The notes under the pieces were generated by a model. That model worked only from the letters and a program-made list of their open reading frames with translations, was not told the DNA's origin and did not search any database. A stretch of 64,000 nt of DNA from Moringa oleifera (taxonomy: Eukaryota; Streptophyta; Magnoliopsida; Brassicales; Moringaceae), in assembly GCA_021397835.1 (NCBI GenBank), contig JAJFZO010000566.1, forward strand, positions 7,932,001-7,996,000. Direction: 5' to 3'. Of this stretch, positions 24,290 to 34,329 are shown one piece after another; within the stretch, counting starts at the first letter, position 1; each line of letters opens with the position of its first letter. Made by a program: the position numbers and the translations under genes.

Positions 24290-24680
24290 GTGGTCCTATA
24301 CCAATCAGAAATGTACACTTATGTGAAGCACAATACAGCCGTGGTTGCCTCATTCGCGGCCATGGCAGCTACCTTCGAAGGCCATGCCCACCTTCACGAC
24401 CATGGCTATCCATGGCCACCTTCAAATTATGGCAGCAAGCTCACGGCCATGCATGGCTGCCTTGGTAGGCCTAACGGCGATCTTGCTACTGAAGGACTCA
24501 TGAATGGCTGCCTTCAAAGGCAGGGCATTGTTGCCTTCCAAGGCAGCATGCTCGTGGCCAACTCGCTTCTGCGGCACCATGCATGGCTGCCTTCGAAGGC
24601 AGGAAGCTTGCGGCCTTCGCGACTGCCCATTGGGTGGTCGCTAGTCTGCATTGGCCAAATAGTGATCAAAACCTTGTAGT
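24290..24680. repeat. GC-rich repeat segment inside 5' end of CACTA copy 2
   Basis: An abrupt GC-rich island in AT-rich DNA, built of GGCTGCCTTCGAAGGCAG- and CCATGCATGG-like palindromic words, including CATGCATG at 24448 and 24578. It lies between the 5' subterminal repeats and the transposase leader. Position and composition recall the GC-rich downstream control region described in maize En/Spm. The open frames across it (24262-24679) are by-products of the repeat. Confidence 0.75.
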
Positions 24681-24955
24681 CGCTAAATCTCTGATTAATT
24701 ACCGATTAAAATTCGATCGCTAGTTTATTGTTAAGTTAATTAAAAATTTAAATAAGTAAATTGAAAATAAATTTAGCAACGAAAATAGTGTCTATCGCTA
24801 ACGTGTGTCGCTAATCTATCATTATTCCATCGCTATGATAAAATTTTTATTCTGTAATAAATCTATCGCTATTCTGTCATTATTTAGCGACTGATAAGAT
24901 TGGTCGCTATATTGTGTTGTTATATTATATCGCTATTTTTTAATTTTTTATACTG
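24681..24955. repeat. 5' subterminal repeat array of CACTA copy 2
   Basis: Short GTCGCTA / TAGCGAC words in both orientations up to the decayed terminus TATACTG. Mirrors 45443-45700 of copy 3. Confidence 0.85.
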
Positions 24956-27046
24956 AAATTCCTGGCAAGATGCCTATGGTTAAAAACCACCAACATGTCA
25001 AGATCAAAATTCGAATTGGTTCTTGGTCCTAGTCAGAGACCACTATATTCGCGCTCGTCATCCAACAAAGAGGCAAAGTAGTAGTATTTTTCTTTCCTTT
25101 ACAAACAACGCGCTTTGCCTACTCCCTCCACGTGTCCACTAGCGGTCTTGTCCAAAGCAAAAAGAAGGTAAAAAAGCAACGCTGAAGTAGTATAAGCGGG
25201 CTTTTATTGTTACATAACGATAGAGTAGTGTAAGGGTTAAAAGCTCACTTGTTATATGGGATCCGAGTATCCAGCAGATGAGAGCAGTGTTCCTTGCTTT
25301 TTGATAACATCCTTCCACAATGGCAATGAATGCCATAATCTTATTCATCATTTTTTATTTATATAAGCCAAAACCCATACCAGTGGCAACATCCTCGGCA
25401 TAAATGTAATGAGGATGTATGGTTGATATAGGATCCTATGAAACAGGATTTGATTTTACAACTAGTTTGGTACAAGCGAAGAAATATAAAATAAAAGGAT
25501 CGGAACTTACAGATAGGAAAGGAAAGAAAAACAAAGCAATGCCAAGAGCTTCATCAATTAGCTGTTCATCGATAGACGAAGCTTTCTCTTTATCATCTCA
25601 TGGTAGATGCAACAATGGGTCAGTATTTTTTCCTTTTCATGAACCACGAGAGCATCTAGTGTCTAGAGAAACAAAGCTCATTTTCCTTTTAGGGTAAAGC
25701 GACACACAATAAAAGACTGGTCCATCAAAAGTTCAATTCCTTCACGAACGAAGTTCAAAATCAACAATGGTTTGTAGAATGAAGGGAAAGTACAACTGGG
25801 GTGCAACCCCACCTTTTTACTCACAATGAATGAGAGCGAGAGAATGGAATTCTTCACAAAGTTCGAGAAAAAAAAAATTTCTCTATGGCCTCCTTATGTC
25901 AAGACATTATGCCTTTAGGGTCAACCCCGATAAGAAAGAAAAAATTCATAAAAATTTAGGATCTTGCACCATAATAAAATACTACCCTCATGATTGGACC
26001 ATGTCCTTAAGATTTGATAAAAGAAAAGTTCATTAGCGATTAATACATTGTAATTGGATAAGTTATTAGGAATATGACAGAAGAGAATACCAAGGAAAAA
26101 AAATGCACTAAAATACAAGTGCTACACCAAACACTGGTGGTTCTTTCTTGTTACAAATGAATGCAACGAAAAGATTCAAAAATAATGAGTAATAAAATAA
26201 TTCATATATTGACATTTCATGCTCCTTTCCAAAATTTTGCTTCGTTATTCTTATCATCCGATAACGACAAGATGATCCATAAGAAAGGCGGCAAGATTCA
26301 AACCTATTATTGGCCCGACCGTGACCTGTTATGTTGGTTGGCTGACTTAGCCCCCCGTGTCGCCATTGTACTCGAAAGAGATGTGGTGCACTACGTAGCG
26401 TGTAACCTTGTCACCTTACCCCTCTTTTAGTTATGCCATTATCAATTGCGGCCTCGAACTGGTCGCCCCTCATCCAATAAGAATGATTATCCTTATGATT
26501 AAAGAAAGACCAGCTTACTTACTTTTCGAGCACTAGTTTCACGATCTTGACTAGCAGCTTGATATGAGTGAGGGCATCCAAGCTTGCCCAACATATGAAA
26601 GGGGCTTTGAGGTAGAGTATTTTCTAGGGGAAATATAGTTTCCAGGTTGGATTTTTTAGATTAAATAGGACTAGTTAGGTGATAAAGGTGGTGAATCTAA
26701 CCTTTAGATCGATGTTTGGTAGGATGGCTTGCTTGAGTGCCAAAACCATGTGGTGGTTCTTTCTTTTTCCTTACCTTATCGAATCAACGTATGCTTATTC
26801 TTCTTTGATGACTTCCATTAGAGAAAGCCTAAATTTGTCGATAAGGATTGAAAAAAAGTTAGGGATGGACATAGATCTTTTCGCCTATCTGAAGTGTTGA
26901 AAATAAAGCAATGGTTTTTTATTTTTTATTTTTCTATAACTAGAAGCAATCTTCACTAGCATAAGGATCTTCTCACAGTAACCTTTAGTACGATAGAACT
27001 CGACTATGAGTGTACGAAGGCTTCGAGTAATATGAGAACGGCTAAT
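24956..27046. other. Mitochondrial-like degraded DNA, no gene recognised
   Basis: Two kb between two CACTA elements with the same texture as 5636-17443. Several adjacent open frames on the + strand (25419-25697, 25830-26036, 26161-26430) resemble an eroded longer reading frame or mitochondrial orf but show no motif I can name. No tRNA or rRNA was recognised. Confidence 0.4.
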
Positions 27047-27060
27047 CACTATATTGTTAT

Positions 27061-27285
27061 TACTAAAAATAAAAGATTTAATGACAGTTCAAAAGGACTT
27101 TAATGATAATAAAGAAGGGAGAGTTTTAATTAACGACATTTCTTGAAAATTATGATTAAAACTCCCTTTTAATACCCTCTTTTAATGGCAGTTCTTTTAA
27201 AACTGGCGTTAAAGGGGGAGTCTTTAAGGATTATTTTAAGAGAACTATTATTAAAAAGGGAAGGCCTTTAATGATAGTTCTTTTC
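27061..27285. repeat. 5' subterminal palindromic repeats of the outer CACTA
   Basis: Units such as AATGGCAGTTCTTTTAAAACTG and TTAATGATAGTTC, each a short inverted repeat. The last unit is cut in the middle (GATAGTTCTTTT) by the nested element and resumes at 30081. Confidence 0.8.
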
Positions 27286-27289
27286 ACTA

Positions 27290-27600
27290 CTACAAAAATT
27301 ATAATAACTGATATTAATTTAATGACAGTTATTCAAAGAACTGTCATTAAAAGGTTTATTAACACTTTTGATGACAATTATTCCAAAACTGTCATTAAAA
27401 ATAAGGTTTTTTACGTCAATTAAAGAAGAATTGGCGTTAAAAAACCCATAACTTAAACATTTAACGTCAGTTCCTGAAGAACTAACGTTAAAAGATCTAT
27501 CACTTAAGCGTTTAATGTCAGTTCTCAAGGAACTGACGTTAAAACACCAACCACGTAATAAAGTCTTTAACGCCAGCTTGAAGAACTGGCATTAAAGGCC
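27290..27600. repeat. 5' subterminal palindromic array of the Pack-CACTA
   Basis: Six or so units of the form TTAATGACAGTT...AACTGTCATTAAA, with some drifting to ACGTCA/TGGCGTT. Each unit is a self-complementary hairpin of about 35-45 bp, spaced by 10-20 bp. Confidence 0.85.
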
Positions 27601-27639
27601 AAAATAAGATTGGGACAGCTGCCACCTCTGATGAGCCAC

Positions 27640-27885
27640 ACAAACTTTCAACTTTGGACATGCCCTAATCTGGCTGTATCTCTTGTAGCAGCAACCGTTA
27701 TAGCAATCGCAGCAGCAGTAGCAGTTGTTGTTGCAGCTTCTTACAACAGCGATGGCTACTTGTAGTAGTAGCAAATGTTGCTGCTGCTTCCTGCAGTAGC
27801 AATGGGTGCTTACAGCAGCAGCAATGGCAACCGTTGCTATAGCTTCTGCTGTAAGCAGCAGCGATCGATGGTGAGTCCACTAGGT
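27640..27885. repeat. CAG/GTA-rich low-complexity segment in the Pack-CACTA
   Basis: GCAGCAGCAGTAGCAG, GTTGCTGCTGC and similar words make an imperfect trinucleotide-like, relatively GC-rich tract just inside the 5' subterminal array. The open frames on the - strand are poly-Cys/Leu by-products. Its place in the element parallels the GC-rich segment of the copy 1-3 family. Confidence 0.7.
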
Positions 27886-28108
27886 ATCAGCTCTTGAGGT
27901 ATGATGGTGAGTCCATTAGGCTATTGTGTTTTCTTCATTTCTATCTGTAGATTCTTTTTTTTTTTTGGGGTCTTTCTGTTTTTAAAATTTTTGTGGATTT
28001 AAATTAACACATGAAATATATAGGCAGATACATGATTAATTACTGGAATATGAAATGCTTTAGTTAAGAAAGATGAGTGTTCTTCATATTTGCTTTGTAC
28101 TATCCAGT

Positions 28109-29819
28109 TTATGTACGTTGTGGGGCATCGAAGCTCCCATCTGATAAGAAACCATCAGTGTTGGCAGGGTAACCAAAAATTAAAATTTTCAACAATGGCA
28201 TTTCTTTTTACCAATGCCATTATGTTGACTACACCTCTTGAAGATTGGGCAGAAACGAGTGAGGCTGAGAACTCCTTTTTCAACATGCCTTTATTGTTAC
28301 TTGTAGTCCTTATTGGGGCCACCGTTGGAGGTAAAGTGTTCTTTTATGATCACCTTAAGTTCTAGTCCTTGGTGTTAGTATGGAAAGGTTTCAAAGGATT
28401 TGCTGATGAGCATAGATAGCATCAGCAAATATGTGCTCCGCACCCAAAATCTTAGTTGTGTGTACTCCAATTTACATCACTCTAGTAGCCCTAACAATCA
28501 TAGTTGTCAAACAACTTAGTTAGTTTTAGCTGCAATTTATTGGAGAGTAATGGTGCCACCTAAAGGTGCTTACTTTTCATTCTATCTTGGATAGAAATTT
28601 CATCAGGGAGTACTCTGCATAACAAGGCTATGTCTCATTCATAATGTACAAAGCCGAAGTGTGAAGCATGATAAGTGCCCAATTTGCATTAGTAAAGATT
28701 GATGGCCACCAAAAACAAAGCCGTGAGACAATTTCGTTCAGCTTGGAGCCATAATTTTTGAAAGAACAGTGTTCTTTACTTGTCAAAAAGAAAATGGAGC
28801 ATTCCTAACACTTAGAATGCTACATCCTCCCATTTTGTTTTTGGACAAAAACACTAGTTGGAGTACTTCATAACTTTCAGAGCCTAAAATTGCTAGCTTT
28901 GCTCATATTTTATCAACCTCGTGCATGTATGACAGGGTTGCTTGCCCGACAAAGAAGAGGGGAACTACAAAGATTGAATGAACAACTACGTCAGATCAAT
29001 GCAGCTCCAAGAAGGCAAGCTAAAATTAAGTCCTATGCTCCCAGCTTGACTTACGCGCCTGTTGGTGGCAAAATACCAAATAATGAAGTAATTGTTGATC
29101 AAAAGAAGCAAGAGTTGATTTCTCGGCTGAAAAAAGGGAAGAACTTTTTAAGGAATCAAGAACATGAGAAGGCATTTATGGAGTTTAAGATAGCTCTAGA
29201 GCTTGCTCAGAACCTGAAGGATCGCATTGAGGAGAAAAAGGTTGCAAGAGGCTTAGGTTTGTTTCTTTCACTCAGGGTGCTTTATATTTTGTGCATGTAT
29301 TATATAGTTCTTGCCTTTTGTCCATATTTTACATTATTCATGTGGTTAGTAAGCTAAAAGGAGAAGAGAGTTTACACCATGTATGCCATTGAATTTTGAA
29401 CCATGAAATACACCCTTCAAACTATGATTTTGAACAATTTATTCAAGGACACAGGAACTTTTAGTGGTTTACAGTGATAAGTTGGCGGCTAAACTGCACA
29501 TTCAATTTTTTTTCTTGTTCTTATCAGGTTGGTTGGATCTAATTAGCGTAACTGGATTTCTAGTCCTATGTTTCTCAACCATAAAAATCATTTGTGCATC
29601 CTGTCTTCATATTGTCATTGTCATAGCACATAATGTTTACACAGCATCTTTGATTCGAATTTTGATTTGGAATTGAATTTACTTGATCCAGGGGCATCAC
29701 TGCAATGATAAGGCAAATATCGAGAAGCTATTACATACCACTCAATGGTTTTACAGATCTCTAAGTGAGAAGGAGAAGACTCTGATAACACAGAAGCATA
29801 TGGAGCAATTGCTAACTGT
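28109..29819 (+). pseudogene. FLU: FLU (FLUORESCENT IN BLUE LIGHT) gene fragment, three exons
   Basis: Exon 28109-28330 reads SKLPSDKKPSVLAG, then after a stop (TAA 28170-28172) and a +1 shift FSTMAFLFTNAIMLTTPLED and LLLLVVLIGATVGG, the FLU membrane segment. Exon 28936-29256 reads GLLARQRRGELQRLNEQLRQ through ELISRLKKGKNFLRNQ to ARGLG, the coiled coil and first TPR. Exon 29692-29819 starts ASLQ-stop-stop-GKYREAITYHSMVLQ and stops abruptly at YGAIANC, before the rest of the TPR domain. Splice sites are consensus: GT at 28331 and 29257, AG at 28934-28935 and 29690-29691. In plants FLU is a plastid membrane protein that restrains glutamyl-tRNA reductase and so 5-aminolevulinate synthesis. The transit peptide and C-terminus are missing and at least four lesions are present, so it is non-functional as protein. 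Confidence 0.9.
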
Positions 29820-30080
29820 AAACCTTTTAATGACAGTTCCAATAGAACTGTCATTAAAAAGGCTCTCCTTTAACGACAGTTCCATTGGAACTGTCATTGA
29901 AAGGTTTCCCCTTTAACGATAGTTCCAAAAGAACTGTCATTAAAAGGTAATACTTTTAATGACAGTTCAATAACTATCATTAAAACTTCTCCCCTTCAAT
30001 GACATGAACAAAGATGACATTTTTACAACTGTCATTAAAAGCCATTTTTAACTGTCATTAAAGCTTTTATTTGTTGTAGT
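29820..30080. repeat. 3' subterminal palindromic array of the Pack-CACTA
   Basis: Units TTTAATGACAGTTCCAATAG...CTGTCATTAAAA follow the FLU exon break directly (the exon ends within 6 bases of the first unit) and run to the terminus GTTGTAGTG. Confidence 0.85.
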
Positions 30081-30083
30081 GTT

Positions 30084-30240
30084 TAAAACTACCACTGAAG
30101 ACCTTCTTTTTAATGATAGTTTTAAAAAAACTGTCATTAAAGGGTGAGGATTTTAATGATAGTTCTAATAGAACTGTCATTAAAAGATAATGCCTTTAAT
30201 GTTAGTTTTCAATGAACAGTCTATTAAAAGATTTTTTTTA
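30084..30240. repeat. Continuation of the outer element's 5' subterminal repeats
   Basis: AAAACTACCACTGAAG completes the unit cut at 27285; further GATAGTT...AACTGTCATTAAA units follow. This confirms that the outer element's 5' array was split by insertion. Confidence 0.8.
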
Positions 30241-32869
30241 AATAATTTTGTTATATACAAAATTCCTACATACAAATTATCCAAAACTTGCATATATAAA
30301 ATTTTTTATCTCTTCCCCATCAACCACATATCTTTATCTTGTATACATTAACACAATTCAATACTAACACTTAAATGAAACAACCTTTTCTTTCAATACT
30401 CTTCAATACCATTCTCACTCAAACCATCATTACTTCTTTTATGTGTGAAAACACTTCAACATAATCCAATCTACAAATTAATAAAAGATGAAGGAAAAAA
30501 AAAAACTTGATGTTATAATTGAACTCCATATGTACAATACATATTATCATACACAATCCTAAAAATTCAACTAGGTAAATTGAATAATATTGTTCATGTC
30601 TACAAAAATATTTAAGGTTCAACTTTTTAATATGGCACTCTAAAGAAATTGTTCAACCTCCTTTCTAACTTCATCAGTATCTGATTGAGTGTAAGCATCT
30701 ATATTCACTAAGTATATTTATAAAAAAATAGTTAGTCCACTTAAAACTCCTAGTAAGCACATCAATTGCCAAAGTAATTATATAAGAAAATACTTAAAAA
30801 CTTACTATTTTCACATATGGGATATTTTTGTCACATTTGTTAATGATGTCCCCTTAAAAATTTCATAACATAATATTTACACTGAGTATTTGAAGGTTAA
30901 TGTGGACGCTACATTAAAAATTTTTAATAGTTATGTTTCATAAAATAAATAAAACTAACATCATATGTTGGTTAAAATATATATAACTTAATAGAAATAC
31001 TCATAGGAATGCACTTATCACTTAATTCATTGATGACTTGGGACAATTTAAAAGAGCTGCCAATATAAAATAATCAATAATCTTAAGAGTAAAAAATAAT
31101 ACATATTAATATAAATTAAAATATTTCACTTATGTAGACATAAGTCGATCTACTTCTTGACAAAACCATGGTTCTAAGGATCAAAAATGTTATACACAAA
31201 AGGACGAGGTTCGACAACTATCAACATCCAGTAACACCTACATTATTAAAAATAAATGTAAAAAACATTGTGAACAAATTAAACTATTAATAAATTCAAA
31301 TAGTATTAAGACTTGCCTCAAGTTATCCGAAAATATCACTATTCCTCTGTTATATAGATCTATCATTCTATTGGTAAGGTGACAGACTTGGGTGTTTATA
31401 CTTATAGACATCCCATATGATAGATTGATTAGCAAATACAAAATATTTCTCAAAGTCAAGTACAACTAAATCTGCATAAAATTTACTCAAATAATAAAAA
31501 GAATAAAAAAACATAAATATGATGTAGTCAAATTATAATAAACCAATAAAAATTCAAAACACATACATACACAATTATATTAGACATTTATGTATAAGTT
31601 ACATGTAACTATAATTCTAATAAATTAATTGATATTTGTAATTAATATATATTTAACTAAATTAGCATTCAATTAATTAATTAGCTAAATAACAACTGAT
31701 TAGTTAGTATATAAATAAATAAGTAATATATAACTAATAAAATATTAATTAATTAAAATTTAAGTAAATGATTTATAATTAATTAGTAAATTAATAAATA
31801 GTCAATTAATTAACATCTAATTAATTATTTTACAAGCACTAAAAAATTAACTAAAATTTAAATAAAAATTTAATTATTTACTTTACAAGCATCAAATTAA
31901 TTAATTAAAATTTGAATAAATGATTAATAGCTAATTAGTTAATTAATACATAATCAATTAATTAATATCTAATTAATTCCTTTACAAGCACTAGTAAATT
32001 AATTAAATTTTAAATAATATTTAATTATTTGCTTTACAAGCATCAAATTAATTAATTTAAATTTAAATTAATGATTAATAACTAATTATTTAATTAATAT
32101 ACAATCAATATTTAATTAACATCTAATTAATTACTTTACAAGCATTTAACTAGCTAATAAATTAATTAAAATTTAGATAATATTTAATTATTTACTACAC
32201 AATCATCTAATTATTTATTTATTTATTTAAAATTTAACTAATATTAAATTAAGTTAATTACAAAATCAATATAAATTTTACAAAATATGCAAATTAATCT
32301 TACCTAACAAAATTTATTCAAACATAAATTGATCAAGATATAAATTTATCTAGCTAATATCTACTTCATCAAAATATAAATTCATATAACTAACATTTAC
32401 TTAATTCATCAATTAATATAAAAATCTTAAAAATTATCAAACAGTAAATTCATCAATATATACTCATTCATGCCTAATATTCATCCAAATATACTTACAA
32501 AAAAACTAAATTTCACTAATAAAAATTCACCAAACATACCTAATGAAGAAAATCTCAAAATAACATACATTCTCAATTCATTCTTCAAATCAAAACCAAA
32601 TAAAATAATTTTGAAAAAAACTTTCATAAAAAAATTTTGAATCTACCGAAATACTTTCATGTTTAAATGCCAAAGATAAAGAACAAATAGAAAGGGGGAG
32701 GGTTTGGCTTCGCCTTATGGAGATTAAGATAAATGGGATAGGAATGAGCAAGGAGTGAACAATGGATAGGAAGAGATGTGTATACAGGCCGGGTGGCTAT
32801 TTCTCTAAAAGTAGCTGTTGCTACTTTTAGAGGAGAAGATGATAGCTAGGTTAAAAGGCTTTATGCAAG
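30241..32869. other. Non-coding AT-rich interior of the outer CACTA
   Basis: No coding region was recognised on either strand; open frames at 30419-30622 and 31238-31465 (- strand) are short and featureless. It contains the tandem array at about 31660-32220 and, near 32640-32840, a slightly GC-richer patch with ATCTACCG and a short self-complementary GTAGCTGTTGCTAC. It may be remnant UTR or intron of a lost transposase. Confidence 0.5.
31660..32220. repeat. Tandem repeat, period about 153 bp
   Basis: TACAAGCA recurs at 31831, 31983 and 32137 and TTTACAAGCATCAAATTAAT at about 31882 and 32033, giving a period of about 150-154 bp over roughly 3.5 copies. Units are almost entirely A/T with the CAAGC core as the only GC. 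Confidence 0.7.
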
Positions 32870-33181
32870 CCTTTAATGACAGTTCCAGTAGAATTGTCAT
32901 TAAAGGTTGTGTAGTTTAAGCTTTTAACGACAGTTCTTGTGGAACTTTCGTTTAAGCTTTAATCTTTTAAGGATTTAACACCAGTTCCCATGGCAATTGA
33001 CATTAAATGTTACTTTTTAATGTCAGTTAATGGTAACTGATGTTAAAAGTGTGACAAATCCTATTTTTAATGTCAATTTTAGAATAACTAACATTAAAAA
33101 TTGTTAATGATGCTTTTAATGATAGTTCTTGAAAGAACTGTCATTAAATCACTGTTATTTATTATAATTTTTGTAATAGTG
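32870..33181. repeat. 3' subterminal palindromic array of the outer CACTA
   Basis: TTTAATGACAGTTCCAGTAG / AATTGTCATTAAAG and similar units to the terminus TTTTTGTAATAGTG. Some units have drifted to AATGTCAGTTAATGG. Confidence 0.85.
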
Positions 33182-34300
33182 TGCTTTATAATAGGTTAAT
33201 TGTTAGAGACAAGAACGAGTGAATCTAGTTTAGAGAGCACGCCTTACTAGAATAGGGAGCATAAAGTTTCTAAATGAAGATAAGCGCAACTATCTATTTT
33301 ATATTCTCCTTGTTAACAAGGCAGGTCCACTACAAAGCCTACCGATTAAAAGTCCTTAAGAACGAGAAAGCTGACGAAAAGACTATTCCATAATTGACTC
33401 TTATTGTTAAATTGAGGGGTTTGGCTTAGATCAAGCTCTAAAAGAGTTTTTTTCGAGTTGGCACTCTTTTTATCTTTTTGGGTTGCATGCCTAAGGCAAT
33501 GTTTTTAATGCATTGAGATGAATTGATCTTCACTATTGTGCCTTCTTCTTGTGTTAATTGATGTTGCAACTATGCCTAATATAAGTTTGCTCCTGCCTTA
33601 GATAGCTTCGAGGTTCTTGTCGATCGATTATAAAGGGTTCAACCGTTGAACTTGCTTATGCCCCCTTTAATCGAGTGCCATTTCTATAAAAAAGATTAAG
33701 TGGGAAAAACCAGAATTGGCTCCAATTGAGATTGCCTCGGCTTTTTAGGCACATAAGGAAGTGATCTAACCTCTTTTCAATCGAAATCCTAATCAAAGAC
33801 AAGTTCTACCAAGGCTAGGATCTGAAAGAGAAAATTCACCTGTCGAAATTCCAAGAGACATTCTTCCTTTAGAATATAAAGTTGAATAATTTCCTTTATT
33901 GTGATACTAAGGGTTTGAGCATGTTAACCGATTGTTTCCATATTGGTTGCACCTAAAAATTTTCTTCTATCATGTCTTTTCCCCACTAAAGGGTATTCTT
34001 TGCTTTTTTGGATAACCCGCATGCTTACCATTATTTAGCGGTAATACAACAACTTTTTGACATCTTCAGTCAATTTCTATCAGACTTATCACTAACTAGA
34101 TAGATTGGCTCAGTGTATGCTGCTACTAAATGCTCTTGCTTGTAATAGTTAGAGCAAAAGGTTATAAAATTAATGTTACTTTCCCTGTAAAAAAATGAAA
34201 AATGACTAAGTTACCAAAAAAAGAATGAAAAATAAAACTATATTATTAACAAACAATAAATGTCACATAGATGCTGCTAGTGCATGTGTACATGACTACA
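33182..34300. other. Mitochondrial-like degraded DNA, no gene recognised
   Basis: Same texture as the other filler blocks (CTAGTTTAGAGAGCACGCC, AAGGCAATG and similar words). No RNA or protein gene was found. The left edge of the MULE is not visible, so part of 34150-34330 may belong to it. Confidence 0.35.
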
Positions 34301-34329
34301 AATACATTCTAATCAATGTTAGAAGCCAT

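Larger units (their letters stand above)
17444..24955 (-). mobile_element. CACTA element copy 2, nearly full length, TSD AAA
   Basis: Left terminus CACTACAAAAAAAAAAAA starts at 17444. The right terminus is the degenerate TTTTTTATACTG ending at 24955 (reverse complement CAGTATAAAAAA, aligning with the CACTACGAAAAAA terminus of copy 3). Both sides are flanked by AAA (17441-17443 and 24956-24958), the expected 3-bp duplication. Both genes read on the - strand: TNP2-like transposase (24100-20489), then the Transposase_24-like gene (20279-18713). Subterminal repeats occupy both ends and a hAT-type MITE sits in the 3' array. Length is 7.5 kb including the MITE. Premature stops and a frameshift mean it is unlikely to be autonomous. 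Confidence 0.92.
27286..30080 (+). mobile_element. Pack-CACTA carrying FLU gene exons, TSD TTT
   Basis: Begins CACTACTACAAAAATTATAA at 27286 and ends ATTTGTTGTAGTG at 30080. The flanking triplets are TTT on both sides (27283-27285 and 30081-30083). Subterminal palindromic arrays (27310-27600 and 29825-30075) are of the same family as the outer element. The interior contains a CAG-rich segment and then three exons and two complete introns of FLU. No transposase is present. Taking out the element plus one TTT regenerates a complete palindromic unit of the outer element (AGTTCTTTTAAAACT), strong evidence for the boundaries. This is a non-autonomous element that captured a host gene segment at the DNA level. 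Confidence 0.9.
27047..33181. mobile_element. Outer CACTA element (GACAGTT family), non-coding, split by a nested element
   Basis: The right end is clear: TATAATTTTTGTAATAGTG ending at 33181, whose reverse complement begins CACTATTACAAAAATTATAA, preceded by TTTAATGACAGTTC / GAACTGTCATTAAA palindromic units. The left end is placed at CACTATATTG (27047), the only CACTA start before the first subterminal units at 27066-27285, but its match is weak and the flanks (AAT and TGC) do not duplicate. The body is 27047-27285 plus 30081-33181, about 3.3 kb without the nested element, and has no transposase. The left boundary is less certain than the right. Confidence 0.65.

Noticed and set aside
25419..26430. 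Three consecutive + strand frames suggestive of one broken gene
   Set aside because: No motif connects them to a known mitochondrial or nuclear protein; kept only as a note in the filler entry.
27047..27060. Alternative pairing of the 27286 terminus with the 33181 terminus as one element
   Set aside because: Their first 22 bases match well, but 27286/30080 share the TTT duplication and their removal rebuilds an outer repeat unit, so nesting is the better reading.
27290..27600. Regularly spaced repeats that superficially resemble a CRISPR array
   Set aside because: Units are imperfect palindromes within CACTA ends, spacers are not unique 30-mers, and the context is plant transposon DNA.
27592..27880. 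Cys/Leu-rich frames in the CAG-rich tract
   Set aside because: Translation of an imperfect trinucleotide repeat on the strand opposite to FLU; no domain.
29464..29676. 70-codon frame between FLU exons
   Set aside because: Lies within the captured FLU intron bounded by good splice sites.
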